Part shown: positions 1-12,245 of the stretch, piece after piece
Position numbering within the stretch: the stretch's first letter is position 1
How the letters are laid out: the number at the start of each line of letters is the position of its first letter
Source of the DNA: Darksidea phi
Taxonomy: Eukaryota > Ascomycota > Dothideomycetes > Pleosporales > Lentitheciaceae
Direction: 5' to 3'
Length of the DNA: 64,000 nucleotides
NCBI GenBank assembly: GCA_030770425.1
Contig: JASJFT010000175.1
Span: forward strand, 33,787-97,786
Notes under the pieces: generated by a model
The model's database searches: none
Told to the model about the DNA's origin: nothing
What the model saw: only the letters and a program-made list of their open reading frames with translations
Program-made: the position numbers and the translations under genes

Positions 1-2077
1 CGTCATGACGGGACCTGACAGTGGACTCGATAGCTGAGATTCACAGTCAGTAGCTCTGAGTCAAAGAAAACGTGCACTCAATCGACGCGAGCGGGGAAAG
101 TCTGAGAAGTCGCGTGGGATGATATGCATGATGCCGTAAATGGCATCTTAGCTGCTAGGGTGGATCCCTACGGAGCACGCACGGTACCATGGGCGGATTT
201 GCACGGTCCTTGCGCGCACATCATCGACGTATCGACGAGTTCCGTTGATCAACAAATTTGGAGGAGTCAAGAAGTGGGTGGTGAATTGTGAGGGACTGTT
301 GGGCTGCGCCTTCACGGTTAGACCGTCGCTTAGTCTGCAGACCCCTCATTCGACCGGAAAGCTCCCGTGGCCGATCCTTTCCATCTCCGAAAGCATAGCA
401 TGGATCGGTACAGATCATGGTCGTACGGAGGCTGGCACTGTACTCTCTCCGGGGCATTGCACTCTCATTCCGCACTGACAGCCTGTACGCGTGACCATCA
501 AGGAACAGCTTCTTCGCAGTTTGGTGTAGAGGCCATTGGTGGGATCACTTCCGGGGACGCTTTTACGGACTGCAGCCGTCTCTCAGACCATACTTGCATA
601 CTGAGCCTTGGATGGCCTGCAAGTTCCAATTTCTTTTAGCTGCCGTGAGACGTTTGATCGATAATGAGCTAGAGAGCTGGTGCGATCCTAGCAACATATG
701 CATCCATGTCCGTTTCGAACCATAGTCCATGACGAGTTGCGCGCTCCTCGGAGAGGCCAAGTTAGTGGTACCTCCGATCCACAACTTCTCGTCTTCCACA
801 TACTGTGGCGATCGACTTTCGAATACGGCAGATGCACCAATAAGATGCGCTTGTAACCGCTTACCCGAAGAATTATAGACCAGTGGTTGAAGAGCAGCGC
901 TTTTATGGCAAGTACCACGCAGTCAATTATAAAAAATTCTTATCACAAGTCACAACAGCACACTCACCTTAGTCAAATGATCAAAGCTCAAGTATTCTAT
1001 CTACCTGTCCCTTATTCCGAAAGTTCCCCACCCATATTCGCTTTCTCTGACCGTCATCCCCACCGATCGACAGCAGTCGATTCCCAAAGGAAAGTCGCTT
1101 GCATATCAGCTACATATCCCAGTTTAATCCCAGCTTAGCATGCCCAGAGACTTGGGTCCGGACCTAGCCCGCACCCGCGTGCTCCAACGTCACGTACGAA
1201 TTCGAATTTTGCTTGACCTAGTCATTGGGACCATACAAGCTTTGCACAAGTCCAATCACCTCCCTGGCTCGAAGAGTTTTCTGGTCTACCAGCGTAATTG
1301 TGTGGTCGCGTCCACCTTGCAAGCCACCGGGTAGTACAAAACCGAGTCAGGGAGGTGACTGGAAGTGGTTTCGACCAAGGTGATCGTTGACTAAACGAGA
1401 CAGTACGACGATCGGTGAAGTCGTGATGTAGGAGCCATTTATCCGCGAATAGCAGAGCAGGACAAGGCTCGGACCATGCTTGCGTACGTACACCGATCAA
1501 TAATCCGTGCATGTGAAGAGTGGGGGCGGAGGTGGCACAGGCTGCAGCATGCAAGGTTCAATATTTGAAAAAGAGGATAGTCTGAGCAGTCATGAGACTG
1601 TGAAGAGATGAGCCGAGATGAGACAGAGTTGTTGAGCGAAGCACTGGAACAAGAAAACCAGCGAAGACAAGTTAAGTAACTCCTGAGTGGTCATATTGAC
1701 ATATCATACATAAGTACACACATAGCCCTCGATGCCAAAACCTTCTCTAGCCAATCTATACCATAAATACATGATGCGATGCGTGAATACATGACAACCT
1801 TCCGAAATGCAAAACACTAGTACCAAAATGAGCATCGTAATGCGTGACACGGGTATATGAACACGAAGGACAGCGCGGCGTTGCTTTTCGGATAGCGGAG
1901 CGACGGCTTGGTGTCGACGTATATCTTCGAAGGCGCCAAAAGGGCAGGTGTAGTGTCGCGCCCGTGGGGGGACGCCGTTCGGTGTCCAAGGAGCGTCGTG
2001 CAGTCGTTTCTAATGCAGTGAGAAGGAAAAGCGCACATATCCCATGCAGGTACCGATACAAGAAATAGGCAAGATGC
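1..2077. other. no supported gene
   Basis: Only short overlapping open frames occur here, none with a recognisable domain, a plausible splice partner or a composition that stands out. The last few hundred bases probably include the 3' UTR of the forkhead gene that ends at 2078. Confidence 0.5.
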
Positions 2078-3925
2078 TCATACCGCATACTCGCTGTATG
2101 GTATGTCGAAGAACTGCTGGCCGTTGGCCATGATCACCTCGTCGCCCCAGCCGCCTGTATCCTGCGAGTCAGGTGTCCGTGGCTCATCCGTAGTCGGTGT
2201 AGGTGAATTGACGAAGAGGGCATCGGTCGGGTTCAGTGGCAATTCAATGTACGCCGAGTCACCGCACACCGTGCTCTGCTGAGAGAATGGCGTCCCGGTA
2301 TATGATCTGTTGTTGAAGAGATTCATATTGGGTTCTCCCAGCGGACTGCCAAAGCCCTCTCCCGTATAGTCCAGCTCAGTCTCCGAGCCACAACCGTAAT
2401 ATGACGGGTGCGGCGAGTACGTCATTTGGCTGTCGGTGGCGAACGGGCCGTCGTAGACCGTGGGCACTGATCGAGAAATATTGTAGGGGTCGCTTCTATA
2501 TGCTTCGTTTGTGCGGTTGGTTCGTCGCATCCTCGCGGTCCGTCGTGCAGCTTGGCCACCTTTGGCGCCGGAGGCTTGCCGTTGGGGAAGAGGATGGTGG
2601 GATCGATGGACACGTTTGTTCGGTTGCTTGCTACGGTACCGAGTCGTCGACTTGACCCCGCCTTCTCGAATCGCTTCTTGGGTGAGTCGCCACATGAAGC
2701 CCTTCTTAGCATCCTCGCCAGGTAGATCGACTTTCTCGAATGCCTGAGTTTGGTTAGCAAAGGGTTCGAAGAGAAGGTACAAGGAACATACTCCATTCAT
2801 CGAGAGATTGTGCCGAATGCTGTTCTGCCACCCTTTTTTCTCTTTGTCGGCAGCCTTTTCGGTGTTCTTCTCGAACCAATCATAGATCTCGCGCAAGATC
2901 ATGGTATTTTGCGGCGCTTGTTTCAGTGCGCAAAATATCAGCTGAGCGTAGGGTTGTTCCTTGTCAACTAGGCCTTCTTCTCCTGTGGCTTCAATGTTGT
3001 GGTTGTGGAGAGGCATGGGGGGATCGCCGCTTGGGGTGGAAGAACGGGTGACGTCCGAGTCGTACGGGGTGCTGTAGCCGGTATGTTCTTCCTGTTTGAC
3101 GGCTATGCTGTAGTGGTCATAATCTTCTCTCATCTGTATGAGCTGACCGTTGATGCTCTGGTCCGAAAGATCCGTGGCTTCATGCGGTCTCTGAGGTTCA
3201 ATCTGGTAGGCAGCGGGAGGGTACGAGTTCGGCATATTCATGGGCAGCCCCGTCAGATCCATCTGGTTTGCATAAGAGCGAGGGCAGCTCGAGCTGAGGG
3301 ATGCGAAGTACCCGAGGTTGTGGTTGTCATGGCAAGGCAAGATGTTTTGGTCGAAATCATAGATGGCTGTAGGCTCTGCAGTGTATTGCAAAGGCAAATG
3401 GTAGCTGCTGCCATCCTGACCGATGTGGTTGACGGGGAGATCGCTGTGCATCGCCCATTGCATTGCATTGGTGTCGGTCAGGTTCATGAAGTCGGCCAGT
3501 CGTTCTTTGGAAGGTGTGTGCTCGTGGAAGGAAGTGTCCATGGTAGAAGCCACCACAGACGCACCGGGGGAAACAGAAGGTAGAGGTACCTGGGGATGGA
3601 GTGGGACAGATGCACAAAACTCGTCCTTGGAGGGGCGAACGGCGCTGACGCCTTCGGGCAGGTCCGCAGAAGGCGACCGATGGGGTGACTGGGGATGTGG
3701 CATGGCCTTGCTGTCTTCCCTTGATGGGCTCGGGTAGGCGGAGGAAGTCATCGTATCGATAATCGATCTCTGGCCACGGACACTGCCAACGCTTCCTGTG
3801 GAACAAAAGCGGTGGTGGGATATGGATAAGCGGGTTGACTTTGAATGAAGTGAAGCGAGGACCAAGCCATTTGAGTACGCTCCCAGGCACTGACCTCCGG
3901 GGTATTGGATAGGAAAAGATCGCAT
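2078..3925 (-). CDS. forkhead (winged-helix) transcription factor
   Basis: Sequence-specific nuclear regulator with one forkhead DNA-binding domain. The domain begins at YAQLIFCAL and runs through the recognition helix WQNSIRHNLSMNG to GFMWRLTQEAIREG; basic residues follow (YRSKQPNKR). A 48-nt intron (2744-2791, GTATGT...CTCAG with a GCTAAC branch point) splits the domain right after SMNG. Its length is a multiple of three, so the open frame reads through it, but removing it restores the family pattern NLSMNG-AFEKVD. The flanks are long, Ser/Pro/Gln-rich and probably disordered. The start is uncertain: an upstream ATG at 3925 would need a further 99-nt in-frame intron (3796-3894), while the ATG at 3751 (MTSSAYPSP) gives a cleaner N-terminus. 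The forkhead assignment is firm; which fungal subfamily is not decided. Confidence 0.88.
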   Translation of the reverse strand: MRSFPIQYPGGQCLGAYSNGLVLASLHSKSTRLSISHHRFCSTGSVGSVRGQRSIIDTMTSSAYPSPSREDSKAMPHPQSPHRSPSADLPEGVSAVRPSKDEFCASVPLHPQVPLPSVSPGASVVASTMDTSFHEHTPSKERLADFMNLTDTNAMQWAMHSDLPVNHIGQDGSSYHLPLQYTAEPTAIYDFDQNILPCHDNHNLGYFASLSSSCPRSYANQMDLTGLPMNMPNSYPPAAYQIEPQRPHEATDLSDQSINGQLIQMREDYDHYSIAVKQEEHTGYSTPYDSDVTRSSTPSGDPPMPLHNHNIEATGEEGLVDKEQPYAQLIFCALKQAPQNTMILREIYDWFEKNTEKAADKEKKGWQNSIRHNLSMNGVCSLYLLFEPFANQTQAFEKVDLPGEDAKKGFMWRLTQEAIREGGVKSTTRYRSKQPNKRVHRSHHPLPQRQASGAKGGQAARRTARMRRTNRTNEAYRSDPYNISRSVPTVYDGPFATDSQMTYSPHPSYYGCGSETELDYTGEGFGSPLGEPNMNLFNNRSYTGTPFSQQSTVCGDSAYIELPLNPTDALFVNSPTPTTDEPRTPDSQDTGGWGDEVIMANGQQFFDIPYSEYAV

Positions 3926-5117
3926 TGTCACCCCAAGGCGGGAGCCCGCCCACCGGTTGCCAGCTCACATGCAGAGCTCATCTTCGCTGCAGCTGCAGAT
4001 GTGGACATGCATAGGGACAAACAAACGGTATGTTAGGGCTAGCAGAAGGCGGATGCAGGATGTGTCACCGGGCGGAAACTCCTCAATACACTCGCTGCGG
4101 ACAATGACGCTTCCCGGACCCGGCTAGTCCAAGCCCCATTGTACACCGTTGAACTCTGTAGGGGTGACCTGCTGTCCTACCACTACCGACCAACAGTTTC
4201 ACGTTGTGATGGGGCGGGCTGGTCGCGTACGGGAGGCTGCATGCCCTTGCAACTGGAGAGTACCACCTAAACAACCTAGCCTTAGGTCGTTCGCTGTCTT
4301 TGGCCGTGTTCCACGCATGTCTTCTGGAAGTGTAACCGACGAAGCCACATTCATCACGTCACAGAGGGAACGAACCAAGCTGTCAGATACTAGTCCACGC
4401 GAAAGCCCGTGACGAGCTATCACATAGCACTCAAAATTCAGTGTTGTGCCTGAGCAAGACGAATGACTGCTCATAAAATACACTTACCTCATATGCGAGA
4501 CCATTATCTGACGGCGCAAGCTTCGATAAATGGCATCTTTCACGTGGACGCCTTGAAGGACGCGCATTGGGTGTTCTTCAGCCTCGCCCTTGTGGGTCAA
4601 TCAGCATACAAACAATTATGCTGCATACCAAAACGGGTGAAGAGAGCCTCACACCGGAGACATCTAAGCCGCAAAATTGCGTTACAGCCCGAGTGGTGGG
4701 GCGCACGCACGGTCGTGATGCGCTGCTGCCTCCATGCAGAGTGCATCGCCGGGAATCCAATAGGGCCCGCTCTCGACACCGCTATTGTTCCCATGATTTG
4801 CACGTGCCATCATTGAGAATGGGGCCTGGGAGCAATCTTGCTGGGGAATAATGCATTCATTCTTGATGGCATGGACTGAGAGGTTGATGACAGATTTCAC
4901 CCGCTACTGGGCGCTGCGACACAAACACCATGAAAGTATCCCGCTGACCCAAGATGGGGGTAAGTTGCCATGACGCATGTTGCGATAGTTTATCTTACAG
5001 ACGAACCAATTGATGTGTTGTGGGGGTATCGCGAGGAACCAGCGAAAGGTGTCCTTGCGGTGAAACCCAAGGTGGCGGGGCGTGCGGATGCAATGCGGGG
5101 ACGGGTTGGAGCATACT
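3926..5117. other. intergenic, no gene seen
   Basis: This stretch between the forkhead gene and the 3' end of the cactin gene holds only short shadow frames. It should contain the forkhead promoter and 5' UTR. I see no domain, RNA gene or repeat. Confidence 0.5.
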
Positions 5118-6901
5118 TCACTTCCGATAATAAATCTGCGGGTTGTGAGCCAGGAATGTTGGCGAGGTGAACGGTGGAACGGCAACATACCTTCTTGAAC
5201 TGGAAGTGAAGTTGTAGAATTCCCTGGGTATAGTTAGTCTCCGAATAGATGGTAGATCCGTCGTTACAGTGTAATAATCCCGTCACTCAGGTACCCACAA
5301 CGGCGCGAGGAAGCGAGCGCTTACCTTGTCAAAACTACTTTTGAATCCACGGTCTCGTTTCGCACTGTAGTCCCACTCTTTGTCAACAATTCGAAAGGCG
5401 ATGTCCTCGTAGGGCGGGCCAGCTATGAACCGAATGAGGCAGGTGTCGTCTTCACCAGCTGGAGCAAAAGACTGCCCCCTCTTTCTGCCATTCTCGCGTT
5501 CAATCTTGTACGTCGGTGCTTTTGCTTTGTCGATAAGATCGGGGTAGAAAATATTGAATTTGTACCCCTGAACGACTTTGGGCGGTGGATTGTCATGATC
5601 GTAGTGCGTTTGGTTATACTTGTTCCACTCGTAGCCCATCTGTACACGGTTGAAGTACCGCGGTTTCCTCGGCTTGTATCTGCTTGCCCACTGCGGTTTT
5701 GCCGTTGCTATTTCTTCCTCGCCGGTGAAAATCTCCTCACCCTCCTCAACACCACGTGCAACTTCCCTTTCATACAGCGCCATGGTAGCCTTGGAGTAGT
5801 CTTCCTTCTCTACGGGAGCGAATCTTGAAGCGCTAGTGGAGCCAGGCTGGGCGGTTCTCGGTTTGCCGGTGGTGACCGAAACCTCTTGACCCTTATTCTG
5901 CATCGGAACGTAGCCCAGCTTGAGGATCTTCTGTCTTTCATTGACAATGTTGTCCAACCACTTTCTTCCGTCTATTTGCTCCAGCGATTTGTCGTCGGCG
6001 CGAAGTTTGAGCGCCGGTTCAGGATCCAAGGTAGGATCATATGTCAGTGCAACCGACGCACTCTGCTTTGGGTCTCGTGCGGCGTGCAGCATCTCTTGCA
6101 CCTTGCTTTGTACAGAGAGCGCGGACTCCTCTTGTTGTTTCCGCAATGCCTGAAGCCGCTCGCTAATGATCTCTTGTGACACACAGCGTAGCTTCGCCTT
6201 GGCTTTCCACACGCGCAAGTTGCGCAGCAGCTGCTCCCAATAGTCGTAGTCGATTGGTTCATCCGAGTCCAGTTTCTTCTTGACCTGCGCCTCTAGGGTC
6301 TCAAGTTCCTCATAAGACTTTGGTCCGAGTAGACGGTCGATGTCTGCCGAGACGGAGCTAGTGCCGCGGGCTTCGGCCCTAGATTTGCGCCGGCGATCTT
6401 TGCATATTGCTTTCAGTGCCTAGTTTTATCAGTATGATTCCCAGAGCTGGTGGTGGCGCGACGTACATTCCAGTATTCCCGGTTGCTCCGATTCGTCTCC
6501 AATGTGAGGTAGTTGTCGATTTCCTTCTCAAGATCCGACAATTCGTCATCGCTGAGCCCCTCCAGAACACCCTCTGGATCCACAATTTCCAGCTCATGAT
6601 CTTCGACTTCCTCATCCAACAGGTTCTTCGTCTGGTCAATGAACCGGAGCGTGACGGCCAGCCAGTCAATGGGCTTCGCTCGACCGCCTTTCACACGCAG
6701 CGCCGCCTTCTTCTTTGCCTGCTGCAGCACAAACCGGTCTTCATCGGCTACCCAGGCTTCCTCCTGCGCATTCGCCGACCGTTTGGTAGGATTGTCGTGT
6801 CGCGAGCTGGCGGAGCGTTTCGCTGGGACTGTAGGCGCCGGACGCAGACGCTGGGGAGGCCGGTTGCTGCCCATCCGCCACGGTGGGTTTTGAGAAGACA
6901 T
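5118..6901 (-). CDS. cactin: cactin, spliceosome-associated protein
   Basis: Cactin is a nuclear protein of the late spliceosome that supports splicing fidelity. Four exons give about 526 aa: 6467-6901, 5325-6419, 5191-5223 and 5118-5135. The N-terminal middle region shows the conserved stretch WVADEDRFVLQQAKKKAALR followed by RAKPIDWLAV. The C-terminal cactin domain is clear (GYEWNKYNQTHYDHDNPPPK, then GYKFNIFYPDLIDK and AGPPYEDIAFRIVD). The last two exons are tiny (11 codons, then 5 codons plus stop), and they rebuild the family ending GILQLHFQFKK-IYYRK, which confirms the splicing. An upstream in-frame TTG is not used as start; the ATG at 6901 is. It is divergent from the XLF gene with 275 bp between the starts. 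Confidence 0.93.
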
Positions 6902-7176
6902 ATTCACTGCTGGTTCGTATCGCAAGCGTTGGCCGTCGTCCGTTGTGGGCGATAATTGAACATTCGAAGACTCGGACGACGCGAGGTAGGCTTGGCGAGC
7001 TGTGACGTAGCTGCCTAAAGCGACTAGCGCTACGCGTCTTACTCAGCTGCTGCCTTTCATTGCAAGCACGCCTCACACGCGTCTAAATCCTCGCATCTGC
7101 TCATTGAGATGCGCGTGAATCTGAGGATCTTCATGACACTGGCATAACATGAATCTGGTGTAGCTAGTCGTTCAAT

Positions 7177-8911
7177 ATGTCGTGTTGGCGTGTCCTGGAA
7201 CTATCAGACCAGCTCGGAGGCCAACCACCACAGCTCCTCATCAAGCCCCGCTTTAATCTAGATGCATACACCATCTACCTCACCGATCTCAGCAACATCT
7301 GGAGTGAAGAGTTAGACCTAGCTGGAATCGTGGGCCGTGCGTCGGAAGAGAAGTCTCCAATCGAAGTGAGCAAACAAGACACCGCCCAACTCGCCATTCT
7401 TCTCGAAAATGTGCAAAATTCTTTGGTCAGCAACGACAACACCAGCTGTCATATGACACGGGATGGGGCCGATGGTGTCATTCTTCACACCACCATCAGC
7501 CTACCAGAGCCCCTTGATACTTTGAGGTGGAAGTTTCACCTTGTCAAACGGCCTGCCGCGACGCTAAAGGACGAGCTCATCCTACCACTTCTCGTGTCTT
7601 CCCATATCCAACACTCTCGTCTGAATGGCCTGATATCGACAATAGCCGAAAAAGACAGAACCATTACCCGACTAGTGGACCAGTACGAATCCAGTAATCT
7701 GGACCTGGCGGCAGCTTTCCCCAGCCTCACCAATTTGAAGTCGGGTAGAAGACTTGTAAAACGTGAGCAAGCAGCAAGGCACGTTCCCGGTCTTCAGGCT
7801 TTCGACGAAGACTCATGGAAGAGAAATACCGCAGAATTGCACGATACCAATGTTTCTACCCTTGGCTTGTTCCAGGAAGCACTGTCGGAATGCACCCCCA
7901 AGGTTCCGCCGCGCTTGTTATCGGAGAATAAGAGCAACGAATGGTGGACAAAAATTAGCACCACCGTCAACATCACCAAGCCTGACTCAGGATCAAAGCC
8001 TAAGGCAAAAGCTATAGAGTCGAAACCGCTCCCAAGGCCAATAGTAGCGGACTCTGAGACCGAGGAAGATGAAACAGAGGATGAGTTTGAGGTCCATGAA
8101 AACTTCAAGGTCAGTTCTCCATTACATGGAAATATCTGAATTTCATGCCAATTCCCCAGTGTAGTCAAGACCCACCGCGAAGCAGACGGCACATGCTTTG
8201 AAGCCCACTCCATTACTACCCACAAAGCCTCCGGTTGCAGCTGATGGTGGCACGACAGATGAGGATGGGGACGATGATGACTTGGACGCACCACCAAAAA
8301 GCCAGAGTCAAACTCGCACACATCGGAAAGCACCACCAAGAACAGAATTGGCAACGCCGGAAGCTTCCACTCCACCAAAGGCAAGGACTCTTTCACCGTC
8401 AATAGCCTCTCCACTGCCCAAGGAGATATCTCATCTTACTCAGAAACCCAAGAGCAAGGGCTTCCGGATTGGTGGAAAGGCAAAGATATCCGAGTCGCCC
8501 GCGCCATTATCAAAAGCAGCACAAGAGATGCCGAGCATGGACAAGAGTGAGGATGCTGCCTGTATTCCATCACGACCGAAAGCGGACTCAGAAGCACTAG
8601 CCGAGACGCAGACGGCGCGAAAACGGTTCAAAATCGGAGGGAAAGGAAAGGCGCCAGTGGAGAACAAGGATGCTGGGCGTACACGAAGTTCTCCACACAA
8701 AAGTCGGGATGTCTCTATTGCAGTGCGAAGACCTTCGATCGAGCCCAGCGCAGCCGTTTCTACAAGAGCGAAGAAAGAAGCTACACCAATAGAGGATGAG
8801 CGCGAGGAGACGGCAGAAGAGAGGGCTGAGCGCAAGAGACGTGAGCTGAAGCGGAAGAACGAGGAGGCGGCGAAGAAGCAGGCCCAGAGCAAGAAGAAGA
8901 AACGCTTCTAG
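7177..8911 (+). CDS. XLF: XLF/Nej1-type non-homologous end-joining factor
   Basis: XRCC4-like factor that bridges DNA ends with XRCC4/Lif1 and ligase IV in the nucleus. Exons 7177-8109 and 8165-8911 give 559 aa; the intron 8110-8164 ends at the second AG (GTGTAG), because the first would leave a stop. The N-terminal head (WRVLELSDQLGGQPP, then YTIYLTDLSNIWSEEL) and the helical stalk (LILPLLVSSHIQHSRLNGLI) fit XLF. Residues from about 290 onward are acidic, Ser/Pro-rich and disordered. Two copies of FRIGGK/FKIGGKGK occur in the tail, and the protein ends in KKKKRF, which matches the basic-plus-terminal-Phe Ku-binding motif known at the XLF C-terminus. The family call rests on pattern recognition of a fast-evolving family. 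Confidence 0.82.
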
Positions 8912-9443
8912 TCTATAGAATGTCATTGGACTCTCCGAGAATTCATAATGAACTCACGCAGCCGGCGCGCGGCCGGCCATCTCGAATCGCGAAATGTAGC
9001 GAATTACTCGTGCTCGTTAACTGTTTGTTCATCAATCACCAGGCAAAGGCGGCCTACAGCTTGATGCTCGTAATATTCACCTTTTCACAGAGTAGGGGGA
9101 GCATGTGCACTTTTCAAGACTTCACTAGATTTTTTCCAGCACGAGAATCTGACTGGTCCCGAAATGATACTTCGCTAGTGAAGTAGTTGCTGCAATACCG
9201 GTGCCGATAACCTTCACTGTGCTGCGCGCTCTACACCGCCCGCCCGCCTTTCGCGCCTTCCTGCGATTTCTAACGCTTGCGTCACTACAAACAGAGGCGA
9301 CTTCGTTCCGCAGCCTCTCACGCAGAGCGAGTCCCTCCCGCTTCATCCACACCTTCCACCGGCAGTCTTCTGCTCCTGCGTCCTCCACATCTCATCGTCG
9401 AGGCTTCCCTCTTGTGCGCCAGTCGTTGCTACATCCTTCCACT
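8912..9443. other. intergenic, no gene seen
   Basis: The region between the XLF stop and the next start is likely promoter and 5' UTR of the following gene; pyrimidine-rich tracts lie just before 9444. No domain or RNA gene is visible. Confidence 0.45.
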
Positions 9444-12245
9444 ATGTGTTATTATCGCTACGTCTACTACTCCCGCTGCCAGCACGCAGAGTTCTACAAG
9501 TACACTTATTGCGACACGGCGAAGGCGCTTGGACAGCCGCAGCGGTATGTATCGTATATGCCTTGCTAATAGCCCTCAGCTAGCTGATGATGATGCTAGA
9601 GACGCTCAGTGTGTGCTCGACGACGGTGCACTCGACGCACCTGGAGGCTCGTCCAACCCCTGCTTGGAGCATCACAGGAACGAAATGTCGACACTCACAC
9701 CCTCAGAGGCCGGTCGTACCCGGAACCTACCCGACCCTTCGCACCGTGTGCGTCTGCCGCATGCCGACCTTGTTCCTCGTTCTGTCCAACATGGCGTTCC
9801 TCTGACCACGTCCGGCTATCGCAATCTGAACATAGATATCCCATTGGATACGCACTCTTCTCTGTCTATGGAGCTCACTCAGGACGGTAAGGTCATGGAG
9901 CTCGTTGCTCGATTTGAAGCGTACACCGATTTCGAAGGCTCTGACGTATCACAAGCACACAATGGTGATCGCACCCGCGCCTCCAGCGCCGCTACTATTC
10001 GCCCGTTCGATTTTGGCACAGAGAAGATTCGGGCTGCTCCGGTTGACGTCGTCGCAGAAGGTCTTGAAACAAACTCCCCACCGGCTGAAGAGGAGAGCTA
10101 TAGTCCGCGCAAGTCGATTCCGTCCCAATGGAAGACCACACCTCGTGCTCCGGTCCTGATGACCAAGATGCGAGGCGAAGAGCGCGAGAAGCGCAAATCA
10201 ACCCAAGGCAGCTCGCCGAGCGACGCGCGTACTATCCGCGGCGGCACGCGCAGCTCGGTCGACCTGCGCAAGCTACGCAGCAGTGCGGAGTCAGCGACCT
10301 TCCTGACGAAAGATAAGAACGATACCTTTGAGAGTGACATCACCTTACCCTCTGCTCCGTCCTCACCGACGAAGCTACAGCGTACCAAGTCCATCAAAAT
10401 CACGGTGTCGCCGACCAGGACCTCGCGCCTCAGTAGGAAGGAGCACGCCCGGGCGTCTAGCGTCGTCTCCACGGGAGATTCAATATTCCACTCTGCTCGG
10501 CATTCACCAGTGAGTCAGATCGCTGATCTGATGCCAAGCACAGCCTGCTCGCCGACAAGCTTTGTAACAGCCCATGAGCTGCATGATGAGGTCTCTCATT
10601 ATGCTCTATCTGAGGCTGATGGCATTGAGCAGATCGCAGACGGTACGATATCACCTTCGCGCGCGGCCGAGAGAAAGGCGACGACGGCTAGACCGGCGGC
10701 CCCAAAGCTCTCGTTGCGGATTCCTCATACAAGTTCGTCGTCAACTGATCGTAGACCTCCCTTTGCATTAGGTTCAGCTTCTAGCGCTGGCTCTGGCGCC
10801 CCAGCTTCTCCGTCCCGCTCTTCGCGGATTCCACGGATTGCTCCGACTGGGGAAAGCACTCTGAAGGCTTCGCTCAAGTTTGCAACGAAGGGTAAGGCAC
10901 CGACTATCGGACGAAATGCGGAGCTTCAGCGCAAAGCTGTTTTTGCTGAACCGCAGGACATCTCTCTGCCGGAGACTCCGGTTGCAGTGCCTATGCGACA
11001 TGTCAGGACGCTGAACAGTACAGGTACGACCCCCATCATCTCCCGAGAATCACTAGAGAAGAGCAACTCCGAGCCGGACAAGCACGCCATGGTCACTTCG
11101 TACTTGGAGAGTGTGGAGTCCAACGCTCGCCCGGATGAGACACCGCCACCCTCAGCATCATTGCTGGGTACCAACCCGACGGCCTTTTCGAAGGGTATTG
11201 CAGACCTGCTTTCGAAGCCCACAACGTGCAACTCGTCGTCAAGGGTGACGAGCCAATCCACTGTGAAGGCTGTGCCACTTGATGACCCTGTTCTTAAGGA
11301 CACAGCCGTCGTGTCATGTCGCGTGAAAGCAGATGCAGCCGGTATGAGTCTCACTCTGCCAATCTCACATTCCACATTGACGAGTACTGACAATGCTGAC
11401 CTCTTAAGTTCTAGGGCAAACCCCAGGCGGCAAGGTATCTCCGGCTAGGGGCCGAAGCAGCGAATATGTGCCGCGCGACCGGAAGCAAGCACACAGCGAG
11501 CTCTCGCTACGATCTAGCGCATCTTCGGACCTGAGAGCCACCGCTCCTGAGTTCGTTCCGTACCAACAGGAAGCCAGTAAGAAACCCGTAGTGGATGAGT
11601 CGGTCCGAGCCATAACGTTGAATGTATATATTAATGTGGAAAGTATCAGGAGTCCTAGCGCCAATCCAGCCTATGAGCAACGCTCTGCCCTTTGATCCGT
11701 TCGGCATTGATATGTACGGTATGCCGTGGTTCTACCACATGTACCCAGTGCCGATGATGCGACCGTTCGCGAGGTCACCCAAGAAGGGCAAGCCAATCCC
11801 ACGCAGCCGGAAGAGGGGAGACTTCTCTCCGAAGAAGACGGTGCAACCTGAGTTTGCTGTCTCCGACCCAGGACAGACGGAGAAAGAAGACGCTCCTTTC
11901 ACCGCCCAGCTTGAAGAAATTGCCCGTCACGCCGCTGTTCGTCATGAGAAAGAGCCGCAAATGACGCCAGGATCTCCTTTCCAGACAACTCCTACTCGTA
12001 ACCGCCCAGTGCGCAACGCCGGCAACGGTCTGTACGATACCATCGGTCGCGGTCGCGGTCGCCACGCTGGTGTCCCCATTGATGCCACAACCCCCTTTCC
12101 GACCCCGGTTCCACCCTCAGGTCGCCGTGAATACGTTGGGTATACGATTGTCGAGCGTGAGCAGCCTGTTTGCGGCGCCATCAATATTGAGCGTGCCGTG
12201 GAGTGGGGTGGAGGTATCTGCAACAAATGTGACCCTGGTCGCTAA
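9444..12245 (+). CDS. conserved disordered protein, unknown function
   Basis: Four exons (9444-9544, 9600-11341, 11415-11623, 11670-12245) keep frame throughout and give about 875 aa. The short first exon is Cys/Tyr-rich (MCYYRYVYYSRCQHAEFYKY), a start I associate with uncharacterised proteins of filamentous ascomycetes. The middle (residues about 40-620) is Ser/Thr/Pro/Arg-rich and low in hydrophobics, hence probably disordered, with many SP/TP sites. The last exon is more ordered: Met/Tyr-rich (MYGMPWFYHMYPVPMM), and it ends GGGICNKCDPGR. The third intron is only 46 nt, and splicing it is needed to pass from one frame to the next. The acceptor of intron 1 is the least certain join. No enzymatic domain is recognised. 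Confidence 0.7.

Noticed and set aside
2999..3583. 194-codon plus-strand frame
   Set aside because: It lies wholly antisense to the forkhead gene and has no domain.
3752..3931. 5' extension of the forkhead frame to a GTG at 3931
   Set aside because: GTG is not a plausible fungal start, and the extension contains a likely intron; kept only as an alternative from ATG 3925.
8198..8911. Separate 237-codon gene after XLF
   Set aside because: It starts at TTG and becomes the second exon of XLF once 8110-8164 is removed.
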